Shown: piece after piece, positions 37,381 through 48,605 of the stretch
How the letters are laid out: every line of letters starts with the position of its first letter
Position numbering within the stretch: the first letter of the stretch is position 1
From: Halocaridina rubra
Lineage: Eukaryota; Arthropoda; Malacostraca; Decapoda; Atyidae
Reading direction: 5' to 3'
DNA length: 64,000 nucleotides
Assembly: GCA_037179515.1 (NCBI GenBank)
Contig: JAXCGZ010022672.1
Span: forward strand, 145,001 to 209,000
Translations under genes and position numbers: made by a program
The notes under the pieces: generated by a model
Database searches by the model: none
Seen by the model: only the letters and a program-made list of their open reading frames with translations
Told to the model about the DNA's origin: nothing

Positions 37381-40062
37381 GAGAGCTGCTGCGCTGGAAG
37401 CTACCCCCTCAGACTACTAAAGACGTTTCCACCTTCATTGCCAGTGATCAGTGTTAGCATGGGAGGAAGGAAGGTGAGAGCACTTGTCGATTCAGGTTGT
37501 TCCATCATAGTGTGCTCTTCTCAATTGGTGGGGAAATGCACAGCGAAGGTAGAAGAGTTAGTAACGGTGGATGGAAGACAGATTGAATGTGAGGGCAGTA
37601 AAGAGATAGAGTTGACAGTGCTTGGAATACACCAGAGAACTACAGCATTTGGAATTCCTAAGGTGATAACTGGCATAGATGTAGTATTGGGAATGGATAT
37701 GATTAACAAACTGGGTGGTGTGACAATTCGTGATGGATTTGCAGTTTTTGGCAATGTGCCGGTACCAGTGAACATTTTGCAAGTAGCGAGAGGCATAAGG
37801 ATAAGGTGTGCAGTCACAGTTGTAAATGCAGGGCTGGAAAGGGTGGCAGGAAAAGTGAAAGCCAAGGAAGATGGGAAGTTGATAGGAAAGCTAGCCATAG
37901 AACAGAAAACCAGTCTGTGCAAGATCATGGACAAGGATTTCATTGCAGAGTTTGACGGTATTAAGTGGGTGGTGGAATGGTATTTGAAAGAGGGGCTGCC
38001 AGAGTTAAAGAACAAGGTGGGCTGTTATGAGAGTGCTATGAGAGAGCCTGTTAGGAGAGAATTTGACTGAGAGGCGGACCGATGAAGGTACACTGGTGCC
38101 ATGGGGGAAGGAAGTAAAAACTAGAGTGCTACCATTGATGGTGGTGGTCCAGCTGAACAAGAAAAAATTTCGGCCAGTACTGGATTACTGCAAACTTAAC
38201 CAATTCATTATTGTCTCACACTGGAGATAATGCTACTGATGTTTGCAGTGAGACGCTGAGGGTGTGGAGGCAGATGAGTGGGGCCTCTGCTATAGTTGAT
38301 CTGAAGTTGGCTTACCTGCAAGTCCACATTGCAGAGGAACTGTGGAAGTACGAACTTGTTAATTATAGAGAAAGGATATACTGCCTAACGAGGCTGGGCT
38401 TCGGACCAAGAATCATGACCAAGACCATCAAGACAGTATTAAACAAGAGGAACGGGATGGAAACGGCCACAAACTCATATATAGATGATATACTGATAGA
38501 TGAGACCAAGATTAGTGTATCGGAAGTTGTGGAGCAGCTGTGTCTGTATGGACTGGCTAAAAAACCACCAGAGCCACTAGAAGAGGCAACTGCTTTGGGT
38601 CTGATATTGGAAAGAGGAAAATGGTGAGCTCGTTTTCCATAGGGGTAATGAGATTCCAGAAGTGCAGCAAGACTTAAGTAGTAGAGAACTGTTTTCTGTG
38701 TGTGGAATATTGGTGGACCATTATCCTGTAGCAGGTTGGTTATGGGTAGCTTGCAGTTAAGTAAAGAGGAGAGCAGAGGGCATCAGATGGGAAGACAAGG
38801 TCGGGCAGCAAACGATGGAGATGCTGCAAGAGATTATAAGGAGAGTGAGACAAGAGGACCCAGTGAGAGGGAGATGGTATGCCCCAAAGTCAGGTTAGGG
38901 TGTCATGTGGTGCAATGCAAGCAGTATTACCGCAGGAGTAATCTTAGAGATTAACAATGAGACCTTGGAGGATGGTACAAGGCTGAGGAAGAAAGAGGAC
39001 TATAACCATATCAACATGGCAGAGTTGGCTGCTTTAGTGAAAGGAGTCAATCTAGCTGTGAAAAGGGGACTATGAGATGTTGAGGTGAAAACGGACTCGG
39101 CGACAGCATTTGGTTGGTTGAAATCGACTGTAACGGCAGAGCACAGGATTCAGACGAAGGGAGCCTTGGAAATGATAGTTAAGTGCTGCTTGGGAACCGT
39201 GCGAGAGCTGATAGAGGAGTTTGGGATGGAGTTGCAACTATGTTTTGTGCCATCGGAGAAGAACAATGCAGATGTGTTAACTAGGGTGAGGAAGGCCTGG
39301 TTAGGAGTTCCGGATGAGATGTATGAAGAGGTCAGAGTGTGTTGTACAGAAGTGCCGAGTTTGGAGGACTTACATCAAATGCATCACATGGGAGTCACTA
39401 GGACTGTTTGTAGTAAGGAAGGTTGATCCAGGAGCTACAAGAGGCAAGATCCGGCAAGTAATTAGGTGATGCGACAAGTGCCAGTCAATCGATCCTCCGC
39501 CAGTTGCGCTTGAGGACATGGAGCTTAGGGTGGAAGACAACTGGAAGAGATTGGCAGTTGATATAACACACAACAAGCAGGGTTTGTATTTGTCTATGGT
39601 TGATTGCAGACCAGGCAGAGTGGCCATTTGGAGAGAGCTAAGAGCAAGAAATGGAGAGGAAATTGCAGGAGTGTTGAATGTGCTGATGGAATATTGGTAG
39701 ACAACATTACAATCTTTAGATCACAGACTTTGAAGGAGATGCTTGACAAATAGAATATCAACTGCTATTTTAGAGCTGCGTATCGGCCTAGTGGGAATGG
39801 AATTGTGGAGTGACATCACTGAACAATCAAGGCCATGGCAGAGAGGTCTCAGGTGTCACTGTTGGAAGTAGTCTTCTGGTATAATATGTCCTCTAGGTCA
39901 GGTCAGGATGAAGGAATTGTGCCAAAGAAATCAGTCTTCAAGTATGAGTGGCAACATCCAAGCAAGGTACCAAAGACGGATAAAGGAGACGAAGGGGCAG
40001 GTTCCATCAAGATTGGAGATGAGGTGTGGGTAAAGCCGCCAAACTCAAGATGCACATCGTAA
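37264..40062 (+). pseudogene. Gypsy element 2 pol (protease, RT, RNase H, integrase), broken
   Basis: Protease: VRALVDSGCSIIVCSS (37471-37518, catalytic DSG present). RT: LDYCKLNQF (38181), IVDLKLAYLQVHIAEELW (38295), RLGFGP, catalytic SYIDDILID (38477), then HYPVAGWL after a frame change near 38700. RNase H remnant near 39085 (KTDSATAFGWLKS). Integrase: VDITHNKQGLYLSMVDCRPG (39557) and a GNGIVE block near 39795, with a stop directly after. At least six stops or frameshifts; long inactive. Confidence 0.75.
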
Positions 40063-40345
40063 TGGGGAAGGGGTACAGTGACCAATGTGAATTCCCAAAA
40101 TACAGTGGATGGGATGCCTCAGCACGTTCTGGAGAATGGTGGACTCATCTACTGAGGATGAAGAGCCAGTTGAAGTACAGGAGAATGAAGTTCCACGGCG
40201 GCTGAACTGAGAAAGATGATGACTGGTGTAGATGAGAGATTATGTGGAGGGATCATCAAGCGGGAAGGAGTGCTGAGAGATGGGTGGCCATCTCTTGGTG
40301 GGGGGAGTTAGTGGCGCTCTTAGTGATCTTAAGATCAAGGGGGCG

Positions 40346-40744
40346 TGTGGTTTTGTGGAAACAATAGTTTTCGTTTATGATTTTGTATAAATTAGATCTA
40401 GTAACAAGGAAGGGTAGTTGGCAACAATGTGAACGGGATGTTGCTTACAGTTTTTGGCAGGTGTTTGGGGGTGAAGAACAGTGCTTGTGGTATTGGTTGA
40501 GTTGTGTGATGGATTTGCATTATTGGTTGAGTTGTGTGACAGAATTGGTTTATTTTTGAGTTGTGGAGGCTTAGCGAGAGCCCCCAGTGTAGTGTTGATT
40601 TCTCTTTTTGTGTGGCGGTTTGGAGAAAGGGGGCAAGAACTCGGGTTTTGAACAGTTGTGAGTGGGCTTTTAACTTCCAATACGTGCAGGTGGAGTTAAG
40701 TTGAGGTAAGTGATATACATAATTTTTTTTCTATTTTGACCACA
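40346..40744 (+). repeat. 3' LTR of gypsy element 2
   Basis: 399 bp, TGTGG to CCACA. Longer than the 5' LTR mainly through an insertion near 40410-40435. Confidence 0.85.
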
Positions 40745-40879
40745 GATGAAGAGTAGGAACAAAGTAAGTGAAAGAAAAAAGTCCTGTGGAACACCACTGG
40801 TAAGAGGGAATGGGCTAAATGCTGTACCGTCAATAACCACAGATACAAAATGGTCAGAAAGAAAATTGGAAATCAATTA

Positions 40880-42330
40880 TATTCCACTTGGCATTAGAGG
40901 TTCTCTGTTTGCTGATGACATTGTATTTTATACTTCAGAAATCACTGCAGTGGAGGTTGTCCAAAAGCTTCAGAGAGTGATCAATGCTATATCTAGCTGA
41001 AGTGATAAACGTTGTTTCATGTTTTCAGGACTAAAAATCTCCATCATCAGGTTCACTCGTGTCAAAAGTCAAGAAAACTCCCTGGCATTAAGTGAGAAAT
41101 ACATCTTGCAATACGTATCTGAAGTAAAGTTTTTAGGATTTACTCTTGATGCTAAGCTTACTTTTAGCTCATAAGTGATGGAACTTGCTCAAAGAGTGAA
41201 ATTTATCAATCTCTGGGCTGATCAAAGTCTGATTATGCAAAGCAGGTTTATTCGTCTCCTTGCAAAACCACTTTGCAGAAACTAGATGTTAAGTATCATA
41301 TGGCATTGCATATTTGCACTGATGCTTATCACATAATTCCCATTGAGAGCATACTGGTGGATGCTGATGAACTTCCACTTTCACTTCAATGAAAAGAATT
41401 GTACCTACATTATTTAGTTAGAACAAAAGGCACAGATAGAAATCCTAGCTGCTTTACTGGACTGCCCAATGGTGGCAGGTATAGACAATTTGGACCGTAT
41501 GCATCAAAACCACTGAATGTTTCATGTTCTGAACAGTGTCATCTTATTGATTTAGAATCTTCAAAACTGCACAATTTAAAACAACCCAAATATCTTCCAT
41601 GGCTAATCCCATCTCTGCTGGTATGGAACCTTAAAGATACATAAATATGAGTCCAGTGATATGACCAGGGTCAGATTCCTTACACATAATGCAGAGCATA
41701 GTGCTTATGAGCATATCTATGCATCTGGATTTAAATCAGAGGATGAGGTTTGCACTGCTTTTGTCTATATAGGAAGAGCAGAACGTAGTGCATGGTCACC
41801 TCTGCAGTGTTCCATCTTCACTGCAAAACTGGTCGCTATCAATGGTGCTCCAATTTACATATCCTCTTGCCTCTTCAGAAAATTTTCTTTACACCCTAAT
41901 TCAAAATCTTAAGAACCTGTGCACCTGCTGGTAGAGGAGATTCAAATATGGTTGTATCTTCTCCATGCCAGATATAGAAAGTTGTTGGGTCCCAGCACAT
42001 ATGGGTATCAGGGTGACAGACACCTCTTAACTTTGTCCATACATATAGATACCCAATGGAGTATGAATTAAATCAAACATGGGTTTTGGAGAATGGACGT
42101 GACATTCATTATTGTAGTAATCTTACAAACAGCTGCTAGCTCCAGAAACCTTCAAGGGTATAAGAATTCTTCAATCTGTGCTACATCTCTACAACCTAGT
42201 CTTAAAGCAGCCATGATGACTGACTAATGACTTTGCCTAGAAGAGACTGAGGACTTGACCTATCCTCTCTGTAGACTTGACTAGGAATCACTCACTCACT
42301 CACTGAACTAATATTTGACATTATACCTCT
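40880..42330 (+). pseudogene. Decayed RNase H-bearing LINE (I/Nimb-like)
   Basis: Begins in an RT palm (GIRGSLFADDIVFYTSEIT, 40888) and continues with FLGFTLDAKLTF (41130) and TRVRFLTHNAEHSAYEH (41665). An RNase H portion follows: CSIFTAKLVAINGAPIY, then a WVPAHMGI-type block near 41985. Near 42220 a Cys-rich piece (LCLEETEDLTYPLC) resembles the C-terminal knuckle. Many stops. It directly adjoins the LINE-B piece at 40879 and is cut by the BEL/Pao element at 42331. Confidence 0.6.
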
Positions 42331-43271
42331 TGTGGAGGATTTCCTGTGTGTTATTTACCCTTCGATCTTATAACCCCCTAAATTCGGAAATCCTGACACG
42401 GCTTCAGTAGAGGCCTACCACGATCTCAAAATTAAATCCTCTACCAATAAAATATAATTAATATTACATGCATAGACATACATGCACATATTTTATAAGG
42501 GGATTTATGAACTGTTGATATGTGAATATTTAAATAAACTCTCCTCACCTTAAAGTAAAACTTCCTCATACAGAATAATAAATTTTCTAACATACATTCT
42601 ACCTACGAGTGTGCAATTAAATGAGCTCATTCTGTCCCTCACACGTAGTTATAAATATTGTTAGAAATAAGGTAAATCTGCATTGCATCTGTACTCATCT
42701 ATCCGGATAACCCTGATGTCGTCAGCAATCACGGGATTCCCAATCAAACTCATTGAATATCTTCTGATCCACGTATCTCTATCACGTTCTTCTACCTGAG
42801 TGTCTCGTAACGTCTCACGAGTACCACTAATAATAAACTTATAAGTACTGTTAACAAACACAGTAAGAATGAGTGCCTCGTAGCATCTCACGACGGCAAC
42901 TAACTTTATAAGAAAGTCCCACAAACTCCTCTAGTTTGTCGGGGTCCTTGGTACTAGGACTAAGTTGACTTATGACTTGCTTACAACAGTTCTTTGTTCA
43001 ACGAGGCGTTATCAAGGAGGTGAAGGGTTAATGGCTAAAATCCATTAGTGACCTACATTCCTTTCTCCATGTCTTCTACGGCCAGCCTCCCTAATAAACT
43101 ACACATTATACATACGAATATACGTGTATACATGATAGAACTTAATAAGTATACATGCGAAGTCTAAAAGTATACATTTATGCACTTACGTTACAATAAA
43201 CGAAACTATATGCAAACTAACACTTACATAATGTACGTAGAAATAAACTGTCTTGAAATATATTCAAGACA
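42331..43271 (-). repeat. 3' LTR of BEL/Pao element
   Basis: 941 bp. Its outer minus-strand end is a perfect 9-bp palindrome arm pair, TGTCTTGAA and TTCAAGACA separated by five bases (43249-43271). The purine-rich GGAGGGGCCCAGGA on the minus strand (43272-43285) adjoins it as a polypurine tract. Confidence 0.9.
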
Positions 43272-43319
43272 TCCTGGGCCCCTCCAAAAAGGAAAAAATG
43301 GAGGGTCTCCCCATCAGTA

Positions 43320-46148
43320 CTACAATTTATCATCAATGATTAAGCGTGCCCACAATTCTTTAACCCTTTGGGCAGCTTGACGTTCAGATCTTTCATAATT
43401 TGATGATTCCTCTTCGTATACTTCTGACAACAGATATTCCCATGAGAGCTTTTCAGACCAAGCTCTCTGAATAAGAAATTTTCCTCTTCTTAGTAAGGGT
43501 GATATTAGACCTAAGGGGTCCAAAAGTATACCCACCAGTGACAGAAGTTTAAGTTTGGTCAACACATCTTCTCTAGCCTTCAGACTTTTCAAAGACAACT
43601 TGTCTGTATTAACATTCCAGATTAAACTAAAGATTGATACTTTAGGAGATCTAGAATTTTCAGAAAGGCGCTGATCCAGTACCCTTTGAAGTCTTGCATT
43701 GTTGGAATTTAGTGCTTGCAGTGATATTTTGGTCTTTTCCCACTCTACATCTGCAGTATTGCATATATCAAACTGTTTCTCTTCACTGGTACAAGCATCC
43801 AACAAATTACCCACATGAACATTCTCCAATATTTCCTCCAACTGTTCTATTAGAGACTTCATTTGTCCAAAGGCACTCTGAAAATTGTGCAGGAGTGGAG
43901 TGTGGATAGGCTTCAAGGGAACGTACTCTGTAAAACTTCTAAGTGTAGTTTTATCTTCGTAATGCACTTCTTGCTTTACTCCTATACTCTCTGGCTCCCA
44001 CAACTTATTAACAGGCTCTATGGCCTTCTCAATCAACAGCTTATTAACAGGCTCTATGGCCTCTTCAATCAACAACTTATTAACAGGCTCTATGGCCTCT
44101 TCACTCAACAACTTATTAACAGGCTCTATGGCCTCTTCACTCAACAACTTATTAACTGGCCCTTTGGCCTCATCAATCAACTCTTGCGTTGTAGTAGGCA
44201 ATAACTGTGTTCCTACTCGCATAACAAGTTGGTTTTGTACACTACTGGACCCATGTTGAGTATCACGAGGAATATGGCCATACAACATGACACCACCTGG
44301 TGTTTCCATCAAAGTATAGACATCCCACTTGTTAATACCACTAACAAACTGACTAAAATGTAAGGCACCAATAACAATGCCAATGTTGTCAAGTACATCA
44401 CTATCAATATCTTCATCGGCCAACTTGTGACCATTAGACTTTAACACATTTGCAGCCTTTGCTAGTCCTGGAGTGTGGATGCTAATTACCATGTCATCAA
44501 CTACGAGTAATTTAACTCTGGCTCTTCTTTTCCCCAATTTGATAACTACATTTACAACAGGAAAACTTCCTTTCTTCGTCTCAGAACGAAATGCATCAAT
44601 ACCAAGAGACATTTCATCTACTGGGCTTAATTTAAGCCTTTCAGCTAATTCCCTAGTTATAAAGGAACACTGGGAACCTGTATCAAAGAATAACCTAGTA
44701 TTTACCCAAAGATTTCCCTTTGAGCTGCTTATTTTTCCACTTGCAGTAGGCAGAGCACATGAAGGTAAACTCGGCTTCACCATTTGCCTTTGTACTGCCT
44801 TCATAGTCATCACACCAACATGTTTCTTGTCCTTTTCTGAGTCAGAATGTTCTTGCTCATTGCTTGACTCATCTAAATTTGAACCATTTCCTGACTGTTC
44901 ATTCAGAAATGTAGGTTCTTCAAACCTTCTACGAAATTTTGACTCTTGTTCATAACACAAGGCTGCATGATGACCATTTTTCTTACACTTCTTACAGTTT
45001 AACTGAGTGTAACATTCATTTGCATAATGCCCTGACTGAGTACATCTCAGACATTTGTTATTGTTTCTCAATTTGTCTTTGCGTTCATTTATGCTTACTA
45101 CTTTATTACAGTGCTCAGACTTATGACTTTGCCAACCACAAAACACACATTCTGATTTACTATTTACTACCTTAGCAGTAGCACCATAACTACCCACATT
45201 CTTTTTATAGGACTGGGTATCATCTCTCTGGAAGGTTTGGGTCTCTCCCTTTGTGTTACCTTTTGTATTGTTGCCCTCTATATAATATACATATTTTCCC
45301 AGTTCCTTCAAGAGGGTTTCATATGTAGGATATTTTGTGTCTATTTTCATGCTAATCCAGTTCTCAACATCTTCTGGCAATTTCATCATCACGAGTTCTG
45401 AAAACACCCAATCAGTGTTCTTCATGTCTCTATAATTTTTCAGACTTCGAGTAATGGCTTCTACTTCCTGCTTGAACTTAAAAAGTGATGAATAATTAGA
45501 ACAGGGAGTTGGTATTTTTACCAATTTCCTCATTAAATTTCGTACAATCCTGTCCTTGCTGGCATAAACAGCTTGCAGCTGTTGAATGCATTCATCATAA
45601 CTCTCACTAGCAACAGGATATCCCTTTATGGTGTCTTTTGCATCTCCTTGAAGGGCATTTCTTAAGATGGTAAACTTTGTCATAGTTGCCATAGAAGTGC
45701 TATGTACTAAACTATCAAACGTGTCCCAAAACTCGTTCCATTCATCATAGTTTCCAGAGAACTGTGGTATTTTTACTTCAGGAAATTTCGGTGTGGGTTG
45801 CCCACTGGGGAGGCTTGAACTCTCGGAACTAGGAGCCCTAGTACTCTTCATAGTTCCTAACTTACGAATCCGTTCTAGGACAGCTAAGCTAATATTATTT
45901 ACTGTTTCAGCTAGACTGTCATGTTCTGTATCCTCCTCTTCAGAATCCCTTTTAAGGGGCTTATACTCGACATATTCTTCGTATTTCCTATCATATCTTC
46001 CAAATCTTTCTGTTAGCGTATGATGACATCTTTCTAAATACTTAACAACAAGTGTCTCATCATCTTTGGCAAGTTCTGTTTGACACTGAACACAATCACG
46101 TTGAACCAATTCCCGAAGGCGTTGTAATGCCTCAGGTTTAACCGACAT
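43320..46148 (-). CDS. BEL/Pao Gag-protease-(deleted RT) polyprotein
   Basis: An unbroken frame; the Met at 46148 (MSVKPEALQRLREL) is preferred over the one 12 codons earlier, which adds only a hydrophobic stretch. Residues ~119-300: BEL-type gag (KFPEVKIPQFSGNYDEW, then FWDTFDSLVH). CCHC knuckles at 334-347 (CVFCGWQSHKSEHC), 366-379 and 385-398. Aspartic protease with LFFDTGSQCSFI (DTG 489-491). A 12-residue motif (EPVNKLLSEEAI) repeats about five times at 663-716. The RT start follows (ESIGVKQEVHYED, PLHN-like LLHNFQSAFGQMKSL), but the palm is gone, jumping to VHVGNLLDACTSEE, then the Peptidase A17-type segment (SLIWNVNTDKLSLK, LLDPLGLISPLL). The frame ends at 43320 without RNase H or integrase. 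Confidence 0.85.
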   Translation of the reverse strand: MSVKPEALQRLRELVQRDCVQCQTELAKDDETLVVKYLERCHHTLTERFGRYDRKYEEYVEYKPLKRDSEEEDTEHDSLAETVNNISLAVLERIRKLGTMKSTRAPSSESSSLPSGQPTPKFPEVKIPQFSGNYDEWNEFWDTFDSLVHSTSMATMTKFTILRNALQGDAKDTIKGYPVASESYDECIQQLQAVYASKDRIVRNLMRKLVKIPTPCSNYSSLFKFKQEVEAITRSLKNYRDMKNTDWVFSELVMMKLPEDVENWISMKIDTKYPTYETLLKELGKYVYYIEGNNTKGNTKGETQTFQRDDTQSYKKNVGSYGATAKVVNSKSECVFCGWQSHKSEHCNKVVSINERKDKLRNNNKCLRCTQSGHYANECYTQLNCKKCKKNGHHAALCYEQESKFRRRFEEPTFLNEQSGNGSNLDESSNEQEHSDSEKDKKHVGVMTMKAVQRQMVKPSLPSCALPTASGKISSSKGNLWVNTRLFFDTGSQCSFITRELAERLKLSPVDEMSLGIDAFRSETKKGSFPVVNVVIKLGKRRARVKLLVVDDMVISIHTPGLAKAANVLKSNGHKLADEDIDSDVLDNIGIVIGALHFSQFVSGINKWDVYTLMETPGGVMLYGHIPRDTQHGSSSVQNQLVMRVGTQLLPTTTQELIDEAKGPVNKLLSEEAIEPVNKLLSEEAIEPVNKLLIEEAIEPVNKLLIEKAIEPVNKLWEPESIGVKQEVHYEDKTTLRSFTEYVPLKPIHTPLLHNFQSAFGQMKSLIEQLEEILENVHVGNLLDACTSEEKQFDICNTADVEWEKTKISLQALNSNNARLQRVLDQRLSENSRSPKVSIFSLIWNVNTDKLSLKSLKAREDVLTKLKLLSLVGILLDPLGLISPLLRRGKFLIQRAWSEKLSWEYLLSEVYEEESSNYERSERQAAQRVKELWARLIIDDKL
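44001..44180 (-). repeat. 36-bp coding tandem repeat in BEL/Pao polyprotein
   Basis: About five head-to-tail 36-bp units, each keeping the frame and coding EPVNKLLxEEAI with small changes. Lies between protease and the RT remnant. Confidence 0.85.
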
Positions 46149-46184
46149 ATTGAGAAAGCAAATAGAACATAAAACAACAAACAA

Positions 46185-46871
46185 ATAGTTGATGCAATTT
46201 TATCATCAAAGAATCCACGATCTTCTTTATACATCCACAATGCAACAAACATTCACTCTGTAAAGAGTATCAAAGGACAATCTTCCAAATCTCAAGATAA
46301 TAACATACAGTTATTTAATTCTGTCAATTATGACGCCAATCCTCAAAGTGTAAAACACACTTTTCATCAATTAAACGACACTGTTAAGTCAGCAACAGTA
46401 AATGGAAAGTGTAATGCAAACCACACTGTTCCTCAAATAAACGACACTGTGCACCTAGCAGTAGGTGGGTCACTACCTTCTGTTTATTTACGTAAACAAA
46501 GGAATCAATACGACATTCTAGACATCGTTAAATGGGAAATATGTAAACACACAAATCCCTAAAAACCACTGTTCACCCAGCCGAAATTGGGTACTAAATC
46601 CAAATTACTTAATGGACGCTCAACTACGAAAGTATATTTCATTTCCACAGATAGAAAACGCTTTATCCACATGGGAAAAAGATACTCTTATTTATTTCAA
46701 CAACCACTTAAATTTCAAAGTTATATTTGCAATATTCATGCAAATACATGCAATGCTCCTCCCTGTTTTCGCTGAAATGTGGACGATTTTAACCGTAGAG
46801 TTTTACACTAACTTCTTACAAGGTGGGAGCTTATCTAAATGTACACTATTTTCACCATTACCACACCAATT
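46185..46871 (-). other. BEL/Pao untranslated leader
   Basis: About 690 nt between the PBS and the gag start, with repeated AAACGACACTGT blocks near 46371-46382 and 46439-46450. No long frame. Likely holds packaging signals, but none can be pinned down. Confidence 0.5.
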
Positions 46872-46874
46872 CTC

Positions 46875-46892
46875 ATCCGGTTCGAAGGACCA
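46875..46892 (-). other. Primer-binding site of BEL/Pao element
   Basis: Minus strand TGGTCCTTCGAACCGGAT, five bases inside the 5' LTR. Its complement ends CCA and contains GGTTCGAA, the tRNA T-loop pattern, so a tRNA 3' end is the primer. The tRNA is not identified. Confidence 0.65.
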
Positions 46893-46897
46893 AAAGC

Positions 46898-47838
46898 TGT
46901 GGAGGATTTCCTGTGTGTTATTTACCCTTCGATCTTATAACCCCCTAAATTCGGAAATCCTGACACGGCTTCAGTAGAGGCCTACCACGATCTCAAAATT
47001 AAATCCTCTACCAATAAAATATAATTAATATTACATGCATAGACATACATGCACATATTTTATAAGGGGGTTTATGAACTGTTGATATGTGAATATTTAA
47101 ATAAACTCTCCTCACCTTAAAGTAAAACTTCCTCATACAGAATAATAAATTTTCTAACATACATTCTACCTACGAGTGTGCAATTAAATGAGCTCATTCT
47201 GTCCCTCACACGTAGTTATAAATATTGTTAGAAATAAGGTAAATCTGCATTGCATCTGTACTCATCTATCCGGATAACCCTGATGTCGTCAGCAATCACG
47301 GGATTCCCAATCAAACTCATTGAATATCTTCTGATCCACGTATCTCTATCACGTTCTTCTACCTGAGTGTCTCGTAACGTCTCACGAGTACCACTAATAA
47401 TAAACTTATAAGTACTGTTAACAAACACAGTAAGAATGAGTGCCTCGTAGCATCTCACGACGGCAACTAACTTTATAAGAAAGTCCCACAAACTCCTCTA
47501 GTTTGTCGGGGTCCTTGGTACTAGGACTAAGTTGACTTATGACTTGCTTACAACAGTTCTTTGTTCAACGAGGCGTTATCAAGGAGGTGAAGGGTTAATG
47601 GCTAAAATCCATTAGTGACCTACATTCCTTTCTCCATGTCTTCTACGGCCAGCCTCCCTAATAAACTACACATTATACATACGAATATACGTGTATACAT
47701 GATAGAACTTAATAAGTATACATGCGAAGTCTAAAAGTATACATTTATGCACTTACGTTACAATAAACGAAACTATATGCAAACTAACACTTACATAATG
47801 TACGTAGAAATAAACTGTCTTGAAATATATTCAAGACA
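46898..47838 (-). repeat. 5' LTR of BEL/Pao element
   Basis: 941 bp, one difference by eye from the other LTR. It contains an 87-codon open frame on the minus strand (47228-47491), also present in the 3' LTR at 42661-42924. Confidence 0.9.
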
Positions 47839-47843
47839 CCTCT

Positions 47844-48290
47844 AACACCTCGAACAAACTGCAAGATACAAATGGAGGCGAAGGTTCTTCTGCATATACC
47901 TGGACCAATCAAATTTGAATTTGGCTTGCCCATCAATCAGGTAAATGTCCCAGATAATATGATGTGGATGTCCTACACAGGTGTCTGAGGTCTATTTTCC
48001 ATGTGGTACCACAGGTTATGACAGTGTTCTTTTGTGCCTCAAGGCCAAACCTTTTCCTATCAGTTTTAGCTCAAATATCAGAGATAGGAAGCATGGAATC
48101 TAAACCACATGGTATCTGGTTCTAAACAGCAAGGTAGACAATTATAATTCATATGTAGATGCAAATTATATGACAAGAAGAAATGAGCAAGCTGAATTTT
48201 TGGCCAAGAGAGCCAATCATGATTATCCACCCTCAAAGATTCAGATCCCTAATAAAGACGTTAATAATTTAATTAAAACTACACCTAGTT
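47844..48290 (+). pseudogene. Possible RNase H-type LINE fragment
   Basis: Near 48184 the plus strand reads NEQAEFLAKRANHDY followed by PPSKIQIPNKDVNN, the pattern after the last catalytic Asp of LINE RNase H domains. The upstream 300 bp gives no continuous frame. It could be a displaced end of the LINE at 40880-42330, cut by the BEL/Pao insertion. Weak evidence. Confidence 0.35.
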
Positions 48291-48605
48291 CTTGTAATAA
48301 TGCGAAGATAGGTTCTCAGAAGTGCCGCGTATTGTAATTTTCGCATACTGCAACGAGTCATTTTCCATAAGAAACAATGATAATGGGCATACATACGTTT
48401 CGCAACCGTGCATAGACACACTATACCAAAGACATAAGATAAGTAAACATGCTTTATAAGTACATAACAATGCAAAAAGACCTGTACTTATTTATATCAA
48501 CATGCAGATATTGCACAGTATAAAAGATATACAGATTTACTGTAAAGCGAACAAATTAGTGTACTCTATTATGCGGTAGGCAACAGGCATACACTGGGAC
48601 GTTCA
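48291..48605. other. Unassigned interval
   Basis: About 315 bp; two short minus-strand frames of 61-68 codons without recognised features. Confidence 0.35.

Larger units (their letters stand above)
36213..40744 (+). mobile_element. Ty3/gypsy LTR retrotransposon 2, complete
   Basis: LTRs 36213-36596 and 40346-40744, both TGTGG...CCACA, flanked by a 5-bp GATGA duplication (36208-36212 and 40745-40749). Inserted in the RT region of a LINE-B copy whose sequence continues on both sides. The purine-rich AAGATCAAGGGGGCG (40331-40345) is the likely polypurine tract. No clear TGG-starting primer-binding site follows the 5' LTR. The LTRs differ by many substitutions and by indels in the GTTGAGTTG-type repeats, so this insertion is old. 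Confidence 0.85.
42331..47838 (-). mobile_element. BEL/Pao LTR retrotransposon, young and internally deleted
   Basis: 5508 bp on the minus strand. LTRs 46898-47838 (5') and 42331-43271 (3'), each 941 bp, TGTC...CACA on the minus strand, with one difference by eye (A/G at about 42500 and 47067). A 5-bp duplication CCTCT flanks it (42326-42330 and 47839-47843). The PBS, a ~690-nt leader and one long ORF are present, but most of RT and all of RNase H and integrase are missing, so movement would need proteins from a complete relative. Confidence 0.9.

Noticed and set aside
40746..41000. 84-codon plus-strand gene
   Set aside because: It fuses the antisense of a LINE-B piece (to 40879) with the RT palm of a different LINE (from 40880).
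43863..44955. Plus-strand frames of 113 and 160 codons opposite the BEL/Pao ORF
   Set aside because: Antisense shadows; the first one is created by the 36-bp repeat.
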